A DNA stretch of 64,000 nt. It comes from Fabrea salina. Taxonomy: Eukaryota; Ciliophora; Heterotrichea; Heterotrichida; Fabreidae. The notes under the pieces were generated by a model. It ran no database searches and had not been told where the DNA came from. It saw only the letters and a list, made by a program, of their open reading frames with translations. Position numbers and translations under genes: made by a program. The stretch covers positions 62,001 to 126,000 of the forward strand of contig JALIHJ010000013.1 in the NCBI GenBank assembly GCA_022984795.1, given 5' to 3'. Shown piece by piece: positions 27,358-36,371 of this stretch (its first letter is position 1; each line of letters opens with the position of its first letter).

Positions 27358-27981
27358 ATGTCAGTAGCTGCAACCGACGAAATGTGTGCTGTTTGCTTTG
27401 ACGTTCTGACAGCCACACTGCGGAAACAAGACCCAGAGTTCTACATAAGTTCTTTTTACAGCAACGAACCCCTGGCCAGCACCCAATGCCCTGTGTTTGT
27501 CACTTGGAAAATTGGCAGTGACAAAGACTTAAGGGGGTGCATCGGGACCTTCGACCAAAGCACTCCTATCGGCCAAGTAGTTCCTAAGTACGCACTTATT
27601 TCTGCTTTAAACGACTCGCGGTTTCCACCTGTTTCACTACAAGAGATCCAAGAGCTGCACGTGTCAGTGAGCTTACTTACAAACTTCACACCCATTGAAG
27701 ACCCCTTAGCCTGGGAAGTGGGTAAGCACGGTATTGAAATCGAGTTTAAAGTGGGAGGAAGGAAGTACTCAGGAACCTTTTTGCCAGAAGTAGCTAAAGA
27801 ACAAGGGTGGGACCAAGCTGCTACCTTAGTGCACTTGTTCAGAAAAGCAGGGTACTCTGGTGCGAGAACAGGGCCTCACGTTGAACTTGTAAATGCCATT
27901 CAACCTAAAGTAGTTACTTACGAAAGCTCCAAAAAGTCCATGAGTTACTCCAAATACTTGTCTTACAGAAAAATCAACTAA
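27358..27981 (+). CDS. AMMECR1: AMMECR1-domain protein
   Basis: This 207-aa protein covers one full AMMECR1 domain. The invariant LRGCIGTF motif is present (about residues 60-67), followed by the expected ALNDSRFPPV and HVSVSLLTNFTPIEDP stretches and FLPEVAKEQGWD. The family is conserved from archaea to humans; its reaction is not settled, although the LRGCIG motif is thought to form an active-site-like pocket. It lies 22 bp after the giant gene on the same strand and its stop is 8 bp from that of the next minus-strand gene. Confidence 0.92.
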   Translation: MSVAATDEMCAVCFDVLTATLRKQDPEFYISSFYSNEPLASTQCPVFVTWKIGSDKDLRGCIGTFDQSTPIGQVVPKYALISALNDSRFPPVSLQEIQELHVSVSLLTNFTPIEDPLAWEVGKHGIEIEFKVGGRKYSGTFLPEVAKEQGWDQAATLVHLFRKAGYSGARTGPHVELVNAIQPKVVTYESSKKSMSYSKYLSYRKIN

Positions 27982-27989
27982 CTCCCTAA

Positions 27990-29042
27990 TTAAGTTACAT
28001 TAAAGGTTTCTTGTTTTTCCTTTCTCTTGCTGTTCCTGACACTGTAAAATATTACTTTTGGGTAAAAAAGTGCGGTTAAAATAGAAAACCCCAGTAAAAG
28101 CCCTGCGTAAACAAGCGAACACACCTGCACTTTGCTACTGCAGTTGTCTCCTCCGTCACAAGAGTACCTTTTCTGCATAGAGTAGATTCCAAAAGAAGTG
28201 TAGCAAAGCACCAAGGCAAAGTAAATGTCCTTGAACTTACTCAGCATAATCACTCCTAGTACAAAAGCCACACTCATGATCACCAGTGTCCAGTTTTCGT
28301 TAGGCCACCCTAAAAAGTTAGCGTCTTTGTTGCTTTCGCCAGAAGCTATTACTATCAAAAGTATTGTGTACCCACAGGACTCAACCAGTATCCAAGCTGT
28401 CAGTATAGAGAACTGCACATGGATTCCAAAATACTCTAGCCACGAAACATAATACCTACCGTCGTCCTCGTACTTAACTCGCGAATAGATAAAAAAAACT
28501 AAACTCGTGACTATTACCAAACAAACAACGTTGAATATCATAGGTACAAGCATTTTGAAGTAGCTCTTAGAAACAAGGTAGATAGCTAGCAGTATGTAGA
28601 CTGGAAAGTTGTAGTACCTAATTTTGTCTGAGAGAAGTGAAACCACATTGGAGTTGCTTTCGAGAAGAACAGGTATAAGGCACCCCCCCAAAACAACTAT
28701 GAGTCCCCAAAGAACTGCTCCGAAGTAAGGGTCTACGTTGAAAGGAGTGTCAGAACTTTCGTAAACCTTAAACTTCATCAAGCATTCCCCTACAATGTAC
28801 CCAGCTAACTCAAATGCGTACCCCATAAAGTTGAGGCCTCTAAGCAAATTAATTTGATAAGTTGTGTACCTAGAGTACATCCAAGCCCCTGGGACGTTTT
28901 GTAGGGCTTCACCAGCTAAAACAATTGAGGAGTTAGAAGAACTTATAGACTTTTGGGCGTAGAAGTCACCTTCTTTCAAAAGCAAGTACTCTATTTCTTC
29001 AGTTATGTAACACGGAGCGTCTTCTTGCAATTTATCTCCCAT
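27990..29042 (-). CDS. Polytopic membrane protein of 350 aa, family unknown
   Basis: A 90-residue soluble N-terminus (MGDKLQEDAPCYITEEIEY) is followed by about eight hydrophobic helices (for example LWGLIVVLGGCLIPVLL, IFNVVCLVIVTSLVFFIY, IILV-type segments and LVYAGLLLGFSILTALF) and a short basic tail. A DGGDNCSSK loop near residue 300 may be luminal. No transporter or enzyme signature is visible. The start is 37 bp from the divergent MT-A70 gene. Confidence 0.75.
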   Translation of the reverse strand: MGDKLQEDAPCYITEEIEYLLLKEGDFYAQKSISSSNSSIVLAGEALQNVPGAWMYSRYTTYQINLLRGLNFMGYAFELAGYIVGECLMKFKVYESSDTPFNVDPYFGAVLWGLIVVLGGCLIPVLLESNSNVVSLLSDKIRYYNFPVYILLAIYLVSKSYFKMLVPMIFNVVCLVIVTSLVFFIYSRVKYEDDGRYYVSWLEYFGIHVQFSILTAWILVESCGYTILLIVIASGESNKDANFLGWPNENWTLVIMSVAFVLGVIMLSKFKDIYFALVLCYTSFGIYSMQKRYSCDGGDNCSSKVQVCSLVYAGLLLGFSILTALFYPKVIFYSVRNSKRKEKQETFNVT

Positions 29043-29079
29043 TTATAGCAGTCTGAAGAACTGCATCTTAGTTGCTATA

Positions 29080-29859
29080 ATGGTAAAGCGAAAGAAAAAC
29101 GGTAAAGGGTCACTTCCCGCCAGTCAGGAGTCTGATATTTTCCAGCCTTTAGAAGACCCTTCTCACTACGAAACACAACTAAAGCAAATTGATGAACACA
29201 TTTTACAAGAAGAACTTAAATTTTTCGAGAATGAACAACAAAAAACCTTAGCTCCTAACTCCACCCCTGAAGACTCCATTCCTATCAGTGCAGACATCAG
29301 GGAGCTGGACTTCAAACACCTTGCACAAGTACACAGAGAAATCAAAGGCAAGCTTTTTGACGTAGTTATGATGGACCCTCCTTGGCAACTTTCTGGCGCG
29401 AACCCCACTAGAGGAGTAACTATTTCTTACGAAGCCCTGCCTGACTCCTCTATAGGCTCCATGCCCATACACCTTCTCCAGGAAAACGGACTTTTGTTTA
29501 TGTGGACCATCAACGCTAAGTACCGCATGACACTCCAGTTAATGGAAAAATGGGGCTACAAGTACATTGACGAAGTTGTGTGGGTCAAGAAAACCTGCAA
29601 TAACAAAATAGCTAAAAGCCACGGATACTGGCTGCAGCACGCCAAAGAAACCTGCTTGGTAGGGGTGATTGGGGACTTAGAAGTGAGCTCTCAAGAGATC
29701 CCTGACGTCATTTTTAGCTTGAGGAGAGGGCAAAGTCAAAAGCCAGAAGAAATTTATGAAATGATAGAAGCTTTGGTGCCAGGTGGTTCCTACTTAGAAA
29801 TTTTTGGAAGAAGAAACAATTTGAGGAACGGCTGGATCACTATTGGAAACGAAATTTAA
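29080..29859 (+). CDS. MT-A70 family adenine methyltransferase, MTA1/METTL3-type
   Basis: At 259 aa this is a compact MT-A70 protein. The catalytic DPPW is at residues 99-102 (DVVMMDPPWQLS). The SAM-fold continues with GLLFMWTINAKYR, WGYKYIDEVVWVKK and GYWLQHAKETCLVGV, and ends with the family's RRNNLRNGWITIGNE. After DPPW it reads NPTRGVTISYEAL, not the LPYGTM of mRNA methylase METTL3. In ciliates the MTA1 branch methylates DNA adenines with partners MTA9, p1 and p2. I favour that branch, but placing it needs a tree. No zinc fingers are present, as in MTA1. Its stop interleaves with the START gene's stop (TTAA). Confidence 0.85.
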   Translation: MVKRKKNGKGSLPASQESDIFQPLEDPSHYETQLKQIDEHILQEELKFFENEQQKTLAPNSTPEDSIPISADIRELDFKHLAQVHREIKGKLFDVVMMDPPWQLSGANPTRGVTISYEALPDSSIGSMPIHLLQENGLLFMWTINAKYRMTLQLMEKWGYKYIDEVVWVKKTCNNKIAKSHGYWLQHAKETCLVGVIGDLEVSSQEIPDVIFSLRRGQSQKPEEIYEMIEALVPGGSYLEIFGRRNNLRNGWITIGNEI

Positions 29860-30644
29860 TTAGTAAGGTGCTTTTTAAGTTCGGCATGAATAGTTTTAAT
29901 ATGTTTGGGAATTGAGTTGGCAGTCACTTTTTTAACCATGGTTTTGGGCACACTGCCTCCAAAATTACCAATGGTAATGTTAACTACTTTGGACTTGTTG
30001 CCTTCTTCGTCTTCTTCAATAGGTTCAATGTAGTACCCGCCTACGTCAATCTTGGCCCTAATAGGGTCTTTGCACTCAGGGTAATCTGAGTGTTCACAAG
30101 AAGTATTTACCATAAGTACTCCGTTGTGAATTTTGAGAACTTTACTAGCTAGCACGCAGTCCCTAGGCGACATAACTAGTAACTTTTTGAACTTTGTATA
30201 TGATACAACTATTTCAGGCAGGGGCTCAGAAATCACTTCCATCCGTTCAATGTTTTTGTCCCAAGTGTGCCTTAACTCAGTGTTCTGGATGAAGTCCAGA
30301 AACTCCTCAGCAGTAAAGGGCATTTTCCAAGAAGCCTTAATGAAGTAGCCCTCAGGCAGGTCGGACGCAAAGATTCTGAACCCTTCTTTGTTGACCATTT
30401 CTTCCATGCCTTCTTCTTGCAAGGGCTGCTTCAAGTGGTTGTAGAAAGTCAAACTAGCAGACTCTATAAGTCTAAGTAGATACTCAGTGTCTTTGCTAGT
30501 TGATCCAAACGAGGAGTTGGACTGGGCAGTTGAGGACTCTCTGGGGTTGTCTTGTAGTAAAGAGTACTGCATTTCCTGGGACTCAGGTTCCTCTTCTGTT
30601 GAAGAAAAGCAGTTTGAGCATAGTCTATTCACTTTGTTACCCAT
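29856..30644 (-). CDS. START-domain lipid-binding protein
   Basis: The 262-aa protein has a START fold from about residue 60 to the end: GFRIFASDLPEGYFIKASW, then FLDFIQNTELRHTWDKNIERMEVI (the START helix-strand core, here residues about 113-136), MSPRDCVLASKV and GGYYIEPIEED. START proteins carry lipids between membranes. The N-terminus MGNKVNRLCSNCF offers Gly2 and two nearby cysteines, so myristoyl/palmitoyl anchoring is possible, although position 6 is Asn rather than the preferred Ser. Its start overlaps the 3' end of RNase H1 by 8 nt. Confidence 0.85.
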   Translation of the reverse strand: MGNKVNRLCSNCFSSTEEEPESQEMQYSLLQDNPRESSTAQSNSSFGSTSKDTEYLLRLIESASLTFYNHLKQPLQEEGMEEMVNKEGFRIFASDLPEGYFIKASWKMPFTAEEFLDFIQNTELRHTWDKNIERMEVISEPLPEIVVSYTKFKKLLVMSPRDCVLASKVLKIHNGVLMVNTSCEHSDYPECKDPIRAKIDVGGYYIEPIEEDEEGNKSKVVNITIGNFGGSVPKTMVKKVTANSIPKHIKTIHAELKKHLTN

Positions 30645-31323
30645 TATGTATTAAATGTGTTTTAGAAATTCCTAAATTAGCTAGTTCGTCAGCTCTAGAG
30701 TTAGCTTCTCGGTAAACGTGCTTGATGTCCCACTGTTGGATTTCTCCCAGCAAAGTTCTGATTTGGCTTAGTATTTTTTTCAAGGCTTGGTTTTTAGCTT
30801 TGAACTTTTTGTTGATTTGATTAACTACTAGCAGTGAGTCGCCTCTGATATGAAGTACTTCAACGTTTAGTTTGGTTGCAGCTTGAAGTCCTTCCATCAA
30901 AGCAATGTACTCAGCAAAGTTGTTGGTTTGCACTCCTAAGTAACTAGAGCCTTGGTCAACTTCTGTGTCTTTATTTAAGATAACCCACCCTGACCCAGCC
31001 TCTCCAGGGTTGCCTTTTGAAGCTCCGTCGAAGTACAGGTAGTGACACTTGTCCTTGTGGTTTCTTTTGTTTCCAGTGCAGCCTTCCTTGGGTTCTTCTC
31101 TTTGGCGCTTCACTGGAAAGCTGAATTCTTGGGGTTCTTCTTCAGGTTCCTTTTCAAGAGTGTTGTTTTTTAAGTAGTTTTCAGCGTCTTTTTTGAACTT
31201 GAAAGACTTGAACTTAGCTTGGGGATACTTGTGGACTTGTTTCTTGCACTCTTCCCAAGTTCTAAAGATGCCTTTTTGTCTGCCGTTTGCAACAGCGTAG
31301 AATTTAGGTGTGTTTCTTCCCAT
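30637..31323 (-). CDS. RNASEH1: Ribonuclease H1
   Basis: This 228-aa protein has the two-domain eukaryotic layout. Residues 1-50 form the RNA/DNA hybrid-binding domain (FYAVANGRQKGIFRTWEECK, 20 residues). After a Glu-rich linker, the RNase H fold starts at about 90. Catalytic acids are visible: Asp in YFDGASKGNPG, Glu in NFAEYIALMEG, Asp in RGDSLLVVNQ and Asp in EANSRADELANLG. It degrades RNA in RNA-DNA hybrids in nucleus and/or mitochondria. It ends inside the START gene's start codon region and begins 1 bp after the preceding gene's stop. No retroelement parts surround it. Confidence 0.93.
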   Translation of the reverse strand: MGRNTPKFYAVANGRQKGIFRTWEECKKQVHKYPQAKFKSFKFKKDAENYLKNNTLEKEPEEEPQEFSFPVKRQREEPKEGCTGNKRNHKDKCHYLYFDGASKGNPGEAGSGWVILNKDTEVDQGSSYLGVQTNNFAEYIALMEGLQAATKLNVEVLHIRGDSLLVVNQINKKFKAKNQALKKILSQIRTLLGEIQQWDIKHVYREANSRADELANLGISKTHLIHNG

Positions 31324-31324
31324 T

Positions 31325-32284
31325 TTAATTATTAAAAAAGCGAGTTTTGTGTTGGGACTTGGAAAAGTCAGGACTGACCACTTTGCAGTTAGGAGTGACT
31401 TTAGAATATGACTTGTAAACGTTGTCTAGGTTTACAGAAGAGTTGGTTTCTTTAACTTCAGGAAAGCGAGGGTAGCCTTTGCTGAAGTTAGGTATACTAG
31501 TTGCTAAGTTCTTTTTGGTAAAGGAATCTTTGCAGCTGTAACCGAATGGCGAAATAGGTTTAATTCTTCTTTTGGGGTTTGAAAGCTTTGAAAAGCTGTA
31601 AGAAGGACTTGACTTGTACTTAGAGCTGTTTTGAGGGGTTAAGTTATTTGACAAGAACCTTTGCTCAGAAACTTGGTTAGTTGCAAAGTTTCTTTGGACT
31701 TGTTTCTGGAACTCCACACTGCCTTTAGGCTTAACTTGGGGTTCTAAGGGCTTGTTGGAAATTCTTTGAATAAGTATGTTCTGGTAAGTGTCTGGGTCCA
31801 TAACACTAGTTTCTGACTGGTTGGAGTTAGGTTTGTGAGGGTAGCAACAAGTAAGGTCGTGACTTAAGCACTCTGGCAGCAAAATATTGGGTCTTTTAGG
31901 CGAGTTGGTTTCTTCGAACATAACTGGGAAAGGGCTTCTTTTCAGAAGGAAAGACACGTTTGGAGAGTATTTGGTTGAAGGAGGAGTTGTTTCGTTAGAA
32001 CGTTTCTAAGTAGTCCTTACATAAACTTCGTTGTAGTACTCACGAGAAGGCGAACTGAACACAGGAGAATTTCTGATTTTCTTATCAAGCTGGTCTTTCT
32101 CGAGAGCTTTAGCTTCCTTTTGGAGATTCTCGAGTTCCTTTTTTGCTTGTTCATTTGTTATAGGGATTCTTTTGGGCTTTTTGGTTTCAGTTCTTTCATC
32201 CTTAACAGTGAATCTGGTTATTCTAGAGAACTTTGAAAAGTTTCTAGAGTACAGGGTTTCCTTTAATTTTTCTAATTGAAGCAT
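31325..32284 (-). CDS. Unknown basic, Ser/Pro/Asn-rich protein, 314 aa, two exons
   Basis: A 15-nt intron (32006-32020) joins ORF 32021-32284 to the ORF ending at 31325. The join reads NEVY|KRSNETTPPSTKYSP. The N-terminal 90 residues form a charged helix (NEQAKKELENLQKEAKALEKDQ). The rest is low complexity with repeated S-P and K-S motifs (KSSPSYSFSKLSNPKRRIKPISP style) and no fold that I recognise. It may be a disordered cytoskeletal protein. The start is 13 bp from the divergent TPR gene. Confidence 0.78.
32006..32020 (-). other. 15-nt spliceosomal intron
   Basis: On the minus strand this reads GTAAGGACTACTTAG, in phase 0, with a terminal in-frame TAG and A at position 10. Removing it extends a 92-codon ORF by 223 codons. 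Confidence 0.88.
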
Positions 32285-32297
32285 AATTAGTTAATAA

Positions 32298-33386
32298 ATG
32301 CAACAGGGCACGGAATTCAGTAGACTCATGCAAGACGCAGTAGCGATAAAAAGTGCACAACTCAGTAAACTCCGCAAAAAGTTTGACTCCTGGCCTCAGT
32401 TCCACCAAGCAGGGCTGTACTACTGTGAATCTTTCAAGGACTTTAGACTGGACTCTCTAGAAAAAAAACTTCAACTGTTCCAAGCAAAAAAAGCAGAGGG
32501 CAGGGACTTCGTAAATAGCGAAGAGTTCCAGAAAGCACTCCACAGGTACGAAGAAGCACTGACTGTGTTTAGGTGGGTTGAAAACGCCAACCCTAACTGG
32601 CGTAACTCAGGGATCGAAGACTCAGACTTAACTTTAAAGTTAGAAGAAAAGACTCCAGAGGTTACAGAGTGCATGGTAACTGCTTACTTGAACATAGCTT
32701 ACTGCAACATCAAACTCCAAATTTGGAAAGAAGCCTTGCAAGCCTGTGACGAAGCACTTAAACTCAGTCCTAACCACGTAAAAGCTCTTTACCGAAAGTC
32801 ACTAGCGCTCACTTTGCCAGCTGGGTCTGACATAGACGACTACAAACAAGCAGTTACTCTCTTATCAACTGCTTTGAAACTAGACCCCCAAAACAAAACA
32901 GTCAGGGCCAAACTAAATGAGTACAAACACTTCATTAAAGAACAACAAATCAAGTCCAAACAAACCTTCAAGTCTTTTTTCAGAAAAAGCACCTACTCAA
33001 ACCCTCAACCCCAAGCCAAACAAAACCCTTCTCAAGAAATAGACACCCTCATACACCAAGCTGAAGTAATGGTTAAAGACTTGAAAGCCCAAGAAAAGCA
33101 CAAGGAAGCTAAAAGCTTAAGGAAAAAACTCAAACAAATGAAAGAATTTAAAAAACAAGCCAAACAGAAACAATTTGCTTTTGAAAAAACCCAGAAACTC
33201 AAAGAAGAAGCCCAAAAGTACGGACTGGACTTAGACGACCCCGAAGTGAGAACCCAAATCCAAAAGCTCTGTGAGGCCAAACCTGCCAAAACCTCCAAAT
33301 GGAAGTTCTACGCCCTAGGAGCCTTAGTTGGTTTACTGGTGTTTTGCTACAACTTTTTCCAATTAAACTATTCTAATTTACGTTAA
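32298..33386 (+). CDS. Tail-anchored TPR co-chaperone-like protein
   Basis: The 362-aa protein has a TPR array at about residues 70-220. A first helix pair (FQKALHRYEEALTVFRWVE) is followed by a long helix insertion, then VTAYLNIAYCNIKLQIWKEALQACDEAL and HVKALYRKSLAL. This spacing is that of the carboxylate-clamp TPRs of FKBP/TOM-type co-chaperones. A charged coil follows (KSLRKKLKQMKEFKKQ), then one C-terminal hydrophobic helix (FYALGALVGLLVFCYNFF, about 337-354), a tail anchor. It probably docks Hsp90/Hsp70 at a membrane (ER or mitochondrial). No FKBP isomerase domain is present. Confidence 0.83.
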   Translation: MQQGTEFSRLMQDAVAIKSAQLSKLRKKFDSWPQFHQAGLYYCESFKDFRLDSLEKKLQLFQAKKAEGRDFVNSEEFQKALHRYEEALTVFRWVENANPNWRNSGIEDSDLTLKLEEKTPEVTECMVTAYLNIAYCNIKLQIWKEALQACDEALKLSPNHVKALYRKSLALTLPAGSDIDDYKQAVTLLSTALKLDPQNKTVRAKLNEYKHFIKEQQIKSKQTFKSFFRKSTYSNPQPQAKQNPSQEIDTLIHQAEVMVKDLKAQEKHKEAKSLRKKLKQMKEFKKQAKQKQFAFEKTQKLKEEAQKYGLDLDDPEVRTQIQKLCEAKPAKTSKWKFYALGALVGLLVFCYNFFQLNYSNLR

Positions 33387-33402
33387 ACTGTGAAATAATA
33401 AC

Positions 33403-33621
33403 ATGGAAAAGGACACCCAACTAACTATACAAGAAAGGATAGTGCTGGAACACAGCGGAATCAGAAGGTCGCTGCGCAAGAAGAAACCCATAAAAGACTC
33501 GCCTATTTCTAGAAAAGACCAGTTGAACTTCACACCTAAGTTTTGGAGTAAAGGCATACGAAACAAGTTTTACGACCCAGCAAATGAGGACGGAATCCCA
33601 GAGTTTCCTTACAGATTTTAA
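33403..33621 (+). CDS. Small basic protein, 72 aa, unknown
   Basis: This short ORF sits in the usual spacing: 16 bp after the TPR stop, 35 bp before the next ATG. It is preceded by the AT-rich word seen at other starts (GAAATAATAACATG). The protein is Lys/Arg-rich (RRSLRKKKPIKDSPIS) and ends FPYRF. Codon choice resembles its neighbours. It has no known domain. Confidence 0.6.
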   Translation: MEKDTQLTIQERIVLEHSGIRRSLRKKKPIKDSPISRKDQLNFTPKFWSKGIRNKFYDPANEDGIPEFPYRF

Positions 33622-33656
33622 ATTTTCAAGCGAAACTTTGCGTTTTATAAAGATAA

Positions 33657-34883
33657 ATGGAACAATTTAAGTATACATACTTTGCTTTAAACAAACCATT
33701 GCTTGATCTCTTCACTCAAGAAACCCCTAACTTAACGGTTCCTGAGTCAACTTGCTCTTCAGAATACTTAGTAACTTCCAAGGATTCAGTTTGTTCCGAA
33801 GCGGAAAAACCACTTTTAAGTTGTTCTGACTCGAAACACTTTGAGCCTCTTAAAATTAATGAAAAACACAGTTTAGAAGTTTATGTGCAAAGCACTCAAC
33901 ACAAAAAAACTTTGGAACCCCTAGTTATTTCCCAGTACCTTTACTGCGCCCCTCCTGTGGTTCCAGGTTACTTTATATCTAAGCACCAAGCAAAGAACCA
34001 GCATTTAAGCATTGCAGCTGTGAGTAACTACTCAGTGCACAACAAACTCTACACTGAAATTGAGTTCCACGAAGCTATACCCTTTAGGGACTCAGTTACC
34101 TCAGAAGGATTTACAGGACGTTCAAACACTACAACAGTGGATTCTGACATGTTCCAGTTTATGGAAGACGAAGACGGATTTGAACTTAACAGGTTTACTG
34201 AAGAAATAGACGAGTTTTTCATATGCGAAATCTGCAGAAAAGTAGTTAGGAAACCCCGTGAATGCAACTCCTGCCAAAACTTGTTCTGCAAAAGTTGCAT
34301 TGACTTAAAAAACACCTGTCCGTCAGGATGTTTCGACTTCAAACCTGTGAACCCTTCTAAGTTCGCAATGCTAGTCTACTCTAGACTCAAACTTAGGTGC
34401 AAAAACCACTCCAACGGCTGCGAGTACTTTTCTAAGATTAAAGAAGTTTGCGAACACGAAAAAAACTGCTGTTTCGAAAAAGTAAAGTGCAGCAGTCCAG
34501 TTTGCGATGTTTACTTTGTAAATTCCCAAAAAACCCAAGAGAATCCTGTCTGCAGTGAACTTTGTTCCACAGTGATGCTTTTCCAAAAAGTCCTCAAAGA
34601 AAAGCCCCAACAACAAGTACTTCAGGAATTCTCAAACTACCTCACTAAAGCCAAAGAAATCATCCAAGAAGAAGTTGAACACGAAGTTTCCCCTTTAATT
34701 CTGGAACTCCAAAACAAAACCAAACAACTAGAAAACTACCGAAGTAACAAAAGAGCTATATACAGGGAACTCAACGAAAGAAGGTACAAGCACCACCCCG
34801 GCAAGTGGAACTCTACTGTTAAAAAGTGGTCGTGCTGTGAATCTTTAGACATGTCAGCTGTAGGGTGTAAAAACCTTAATTAA
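33657..34883 (+). CDS. RING/TRAF-type zinc-finger protein
   Basis: In this 408-aa protein a low-complexity N-terminal half is followed by a RING-like cluster at about 188-222 (CEICRKVVRKPRECNSCQNLFC, then KSCIDL and CPSGC). A TRAF-type zinc finger follows at about 238-290 (LRCKNHSNGCEYFSKI, CEHEKNCC, VKCSSPVC) and then a coiled coil. This layout (RING, TRAF zinc finger, coil) is that of ubiquitin ligases abundant in ciliates. The RING has no clear His in the usual fourth position, so it may be RING-like with altered zinc ligands; ligase activity is likely but unproved. Confidence 0.8.
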   Translation: MEQFKYTYFALNKPLLDLFTQETPNLTVPESTCSSEYLVTSKDSVCSEAEKPLLSCSDSKHFEPLKINEKHSLEVYVQSTQHKKTLEPLVISQYLYCAPPVVPGYFISKHQAKNQHLSIAAVSNYSVHNKLYTEIEFHEAIPFRDSVTSEGFTGRSNTTTVDSDMFQFMEDEDGFELNRFTEEIDEFFICEICRKVVRKPRECNSCQNLFCKSCIDLKNTCPSGCFDFKPVNPSKFAMLVYSRLKLRCKNHSNGCEYFSKIKEVCEHEKNCCFEKVKCSSPVCDVYFVNSQKTQENPVCSELCSTVMLFQKVLKEKPQQQVLQEFSNYLTKAKEIIQEEVEHEVSPLILELQNKTKQLENYRSNKRAIYRELNERRYKHHPGKWNSTVKKWSCCESLDMSAVGCKNLN

Positions 34884-34890
34884 AATACAG

Positions 34891-36345
34891 TTATCTGGTG
34901 GAAAGAATGTTAGGCAGTCTTGGCTGTTTGGTGCTTTCGGACCTTCGGTGGGCAACCTTGGCAGAAAAAGCATTGGTAGGACTCATAAGTTTACTTTGGG
35001 GTTTGATTTTAGGAATGACTTTGGGGACTTTAGTGTGGGTGTGTTCAGGTCTTGACCTACTAGAACTAGCTGTAGGCATCATATACTGAGGCGAAGTTGA
35101 GTTCCTCAAGTTGAATTTTATGTGGAAAGCTTTGCGTGGAGTTCCAGCTTTAATTGGGCTGATTTTGGAGTCCCTTGACCTTTGAGGAGAGGTTCTAACG
35201 GCTTTGGACTCTGTGACTCGAGAAGCGTGACAAGCAGTGTACTTGTTGAAGGTTTTTTCGTTTTCAGGTTTACTGAAAAGAAAGGGCAAGGTGTCTTGTT
35301 CTTTTTCTTGGCGAATGTTGTAGGAAACCATGCACTTTTTGAGGCGTTGTTGTTTTTTCTTTTCAAGCATTTGTTGAATCATGAGTTTTTCTTCGTATTC
35401 AGAGTCATAAAAAGACTCACTATCTTCTTCGGGTTCTAGAAGTTCTTCTTTGAGTTCCGGACTTCCGAACCCAAAGTCAGCGGCTGTGACTTCAGAAACC
35501 TCTAAAGACTCAGGAGTCGGCTCACTAGGTTTGGGCTCCGGGGACTTCTTAGTTTTTGCTTTTGCAGGTTTCTTTTTCTCTCCGAATTTTTGGATTTGTT
35601 TGTACTTTTTAAGGCGCCTAGCTATGAGTCTCACCCTTACTCCGGAAGCTTTAAGTATCATTTTGACTTTTAGAATTGCTAGTCTGAACTTGATCTGTTC
35701 GAGTTTCTCGAACTTTTCTTTTTCTTCAATTAAATACTGTTTGCACAAGTCTGCTTTCAGTTTGTAAATTCCTAAACGAATCACTCTGTAAGTTTTTTCA
35801 ACCTTTTCTCTTTGAATCTGGTCGTAGACGTACTGGAGTCTTCTGACCTTTTTAAGGAACAAGTACTTCCTAACAAACCTTTGAATGCAGATTGCTGCAG
35901 TTTCTGGGGCCTTTCCAACATTGAGCAAGCAGTGCTCTGCGACTTCTTCTAAGTCTCCTAACAAGTACTGATTGACGCCTCTGATAGTTTGGATTATTTC
36001 GAGCTCGTAGTTCTTCCTGGCTAGGAATCCTCTAACGTGCTTCTGAATGAAAACTGCTTTTTCGTTCATCAAAAGCTGCCTTGCTTGCATATCCAAGATT
36101 TCTTGTTGGACTTGGTTGACTCTGAGTTCCTTTTCTTCTCTAACTGAAAGTTGTTTTCTGATCACTTTGAGTTTTTGATGGGTGTTGACGATCTTTTCCC
36201 TTAGGAGTTTTTTCTGTCTATTAGAAATAGACTGGAGTTTAATAGGCTTATCCAAAGAGTTGTCTTTGTAAAAGTGGTTTATTTGTTTAGTGAAGTCCTT
36301 TTTAATTCCGTACCATTCTTTGTTAAGGCTTTGGCTGAATTCCAT
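34891..36345 (-). CDS. IQ-motif coiled-coil protein, calmodulin-binding, 484 aa
   Basis: I start at MEFSQSLNKEWYGIKK (36345), the first ATG of the frame. An N-terminal coil precedes two IQ motifs: AVFIQKHVRGFLARKNY (near residue 100) and AAICIQRFVRKYLFLKK (near 150). A long basic helix follows, then a Pro/Ser/Glu-rich region and a basic tail. IQ motifs bind calmodulin or centrin-like EF-hand proteins, so it may tether to cortical fibres or basal bodies. The divergent neighbour starts 26 bp away. Confidence 0.8.
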   Translation of the reverse strand: MEFSQSLNKEWYGIKKDFTKQINHFYKDNSLDKPIKLQSISNRQKKLLREKIVNTHQKLKVIRKQLSVREEKELRVNQVQQEILDMQARQLLMNEKAVFIQKHVRGFLARKNYELEIIQTIRGVNQYLLGDLEEVAEHCLLNVGKAPETAAICIQRFVRKYLFLKKVRRLQYVYDQIQREKVEKTYRVIRLGIYKLKADLCKQYLIEEKEKFEKLEQIKFRLAILKVKMILKASGVRVRLIARRLKKYKQIQKFGEKKKPAKAKTKKSPEPKPSEPTPESLEVSEVTAADFGFGSPELKEELLEPEEDSESFYDSEYEEKLMIQQMLEKKKQQRLKKCMVSYNIRQEKEQDTLPFLFSKPENEKTFNKYTACHASRVTESKAVRTSPQRSRDSKISPIKAGTPRKAFHIKFNLRNSTSPQYMMPTASSSRSRPEHTHTKVPKVIPKIKPQSKLMSPTNAFSAKVAHRRSESTKQPRLPNILSTR

Positions 36346-36371
36346 ACTAAACCGTTTATAATTTCCATTCA

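Noticed and set aside
30637-31323. RNase H domain as a retroelement remnant
   Set aside because: It has the cellular RNase H1 N-terminal hybrid-binding domain, all catalytic acids, an intact frame, and no reverse transcriptase, integrase or terminal repeats nearby.
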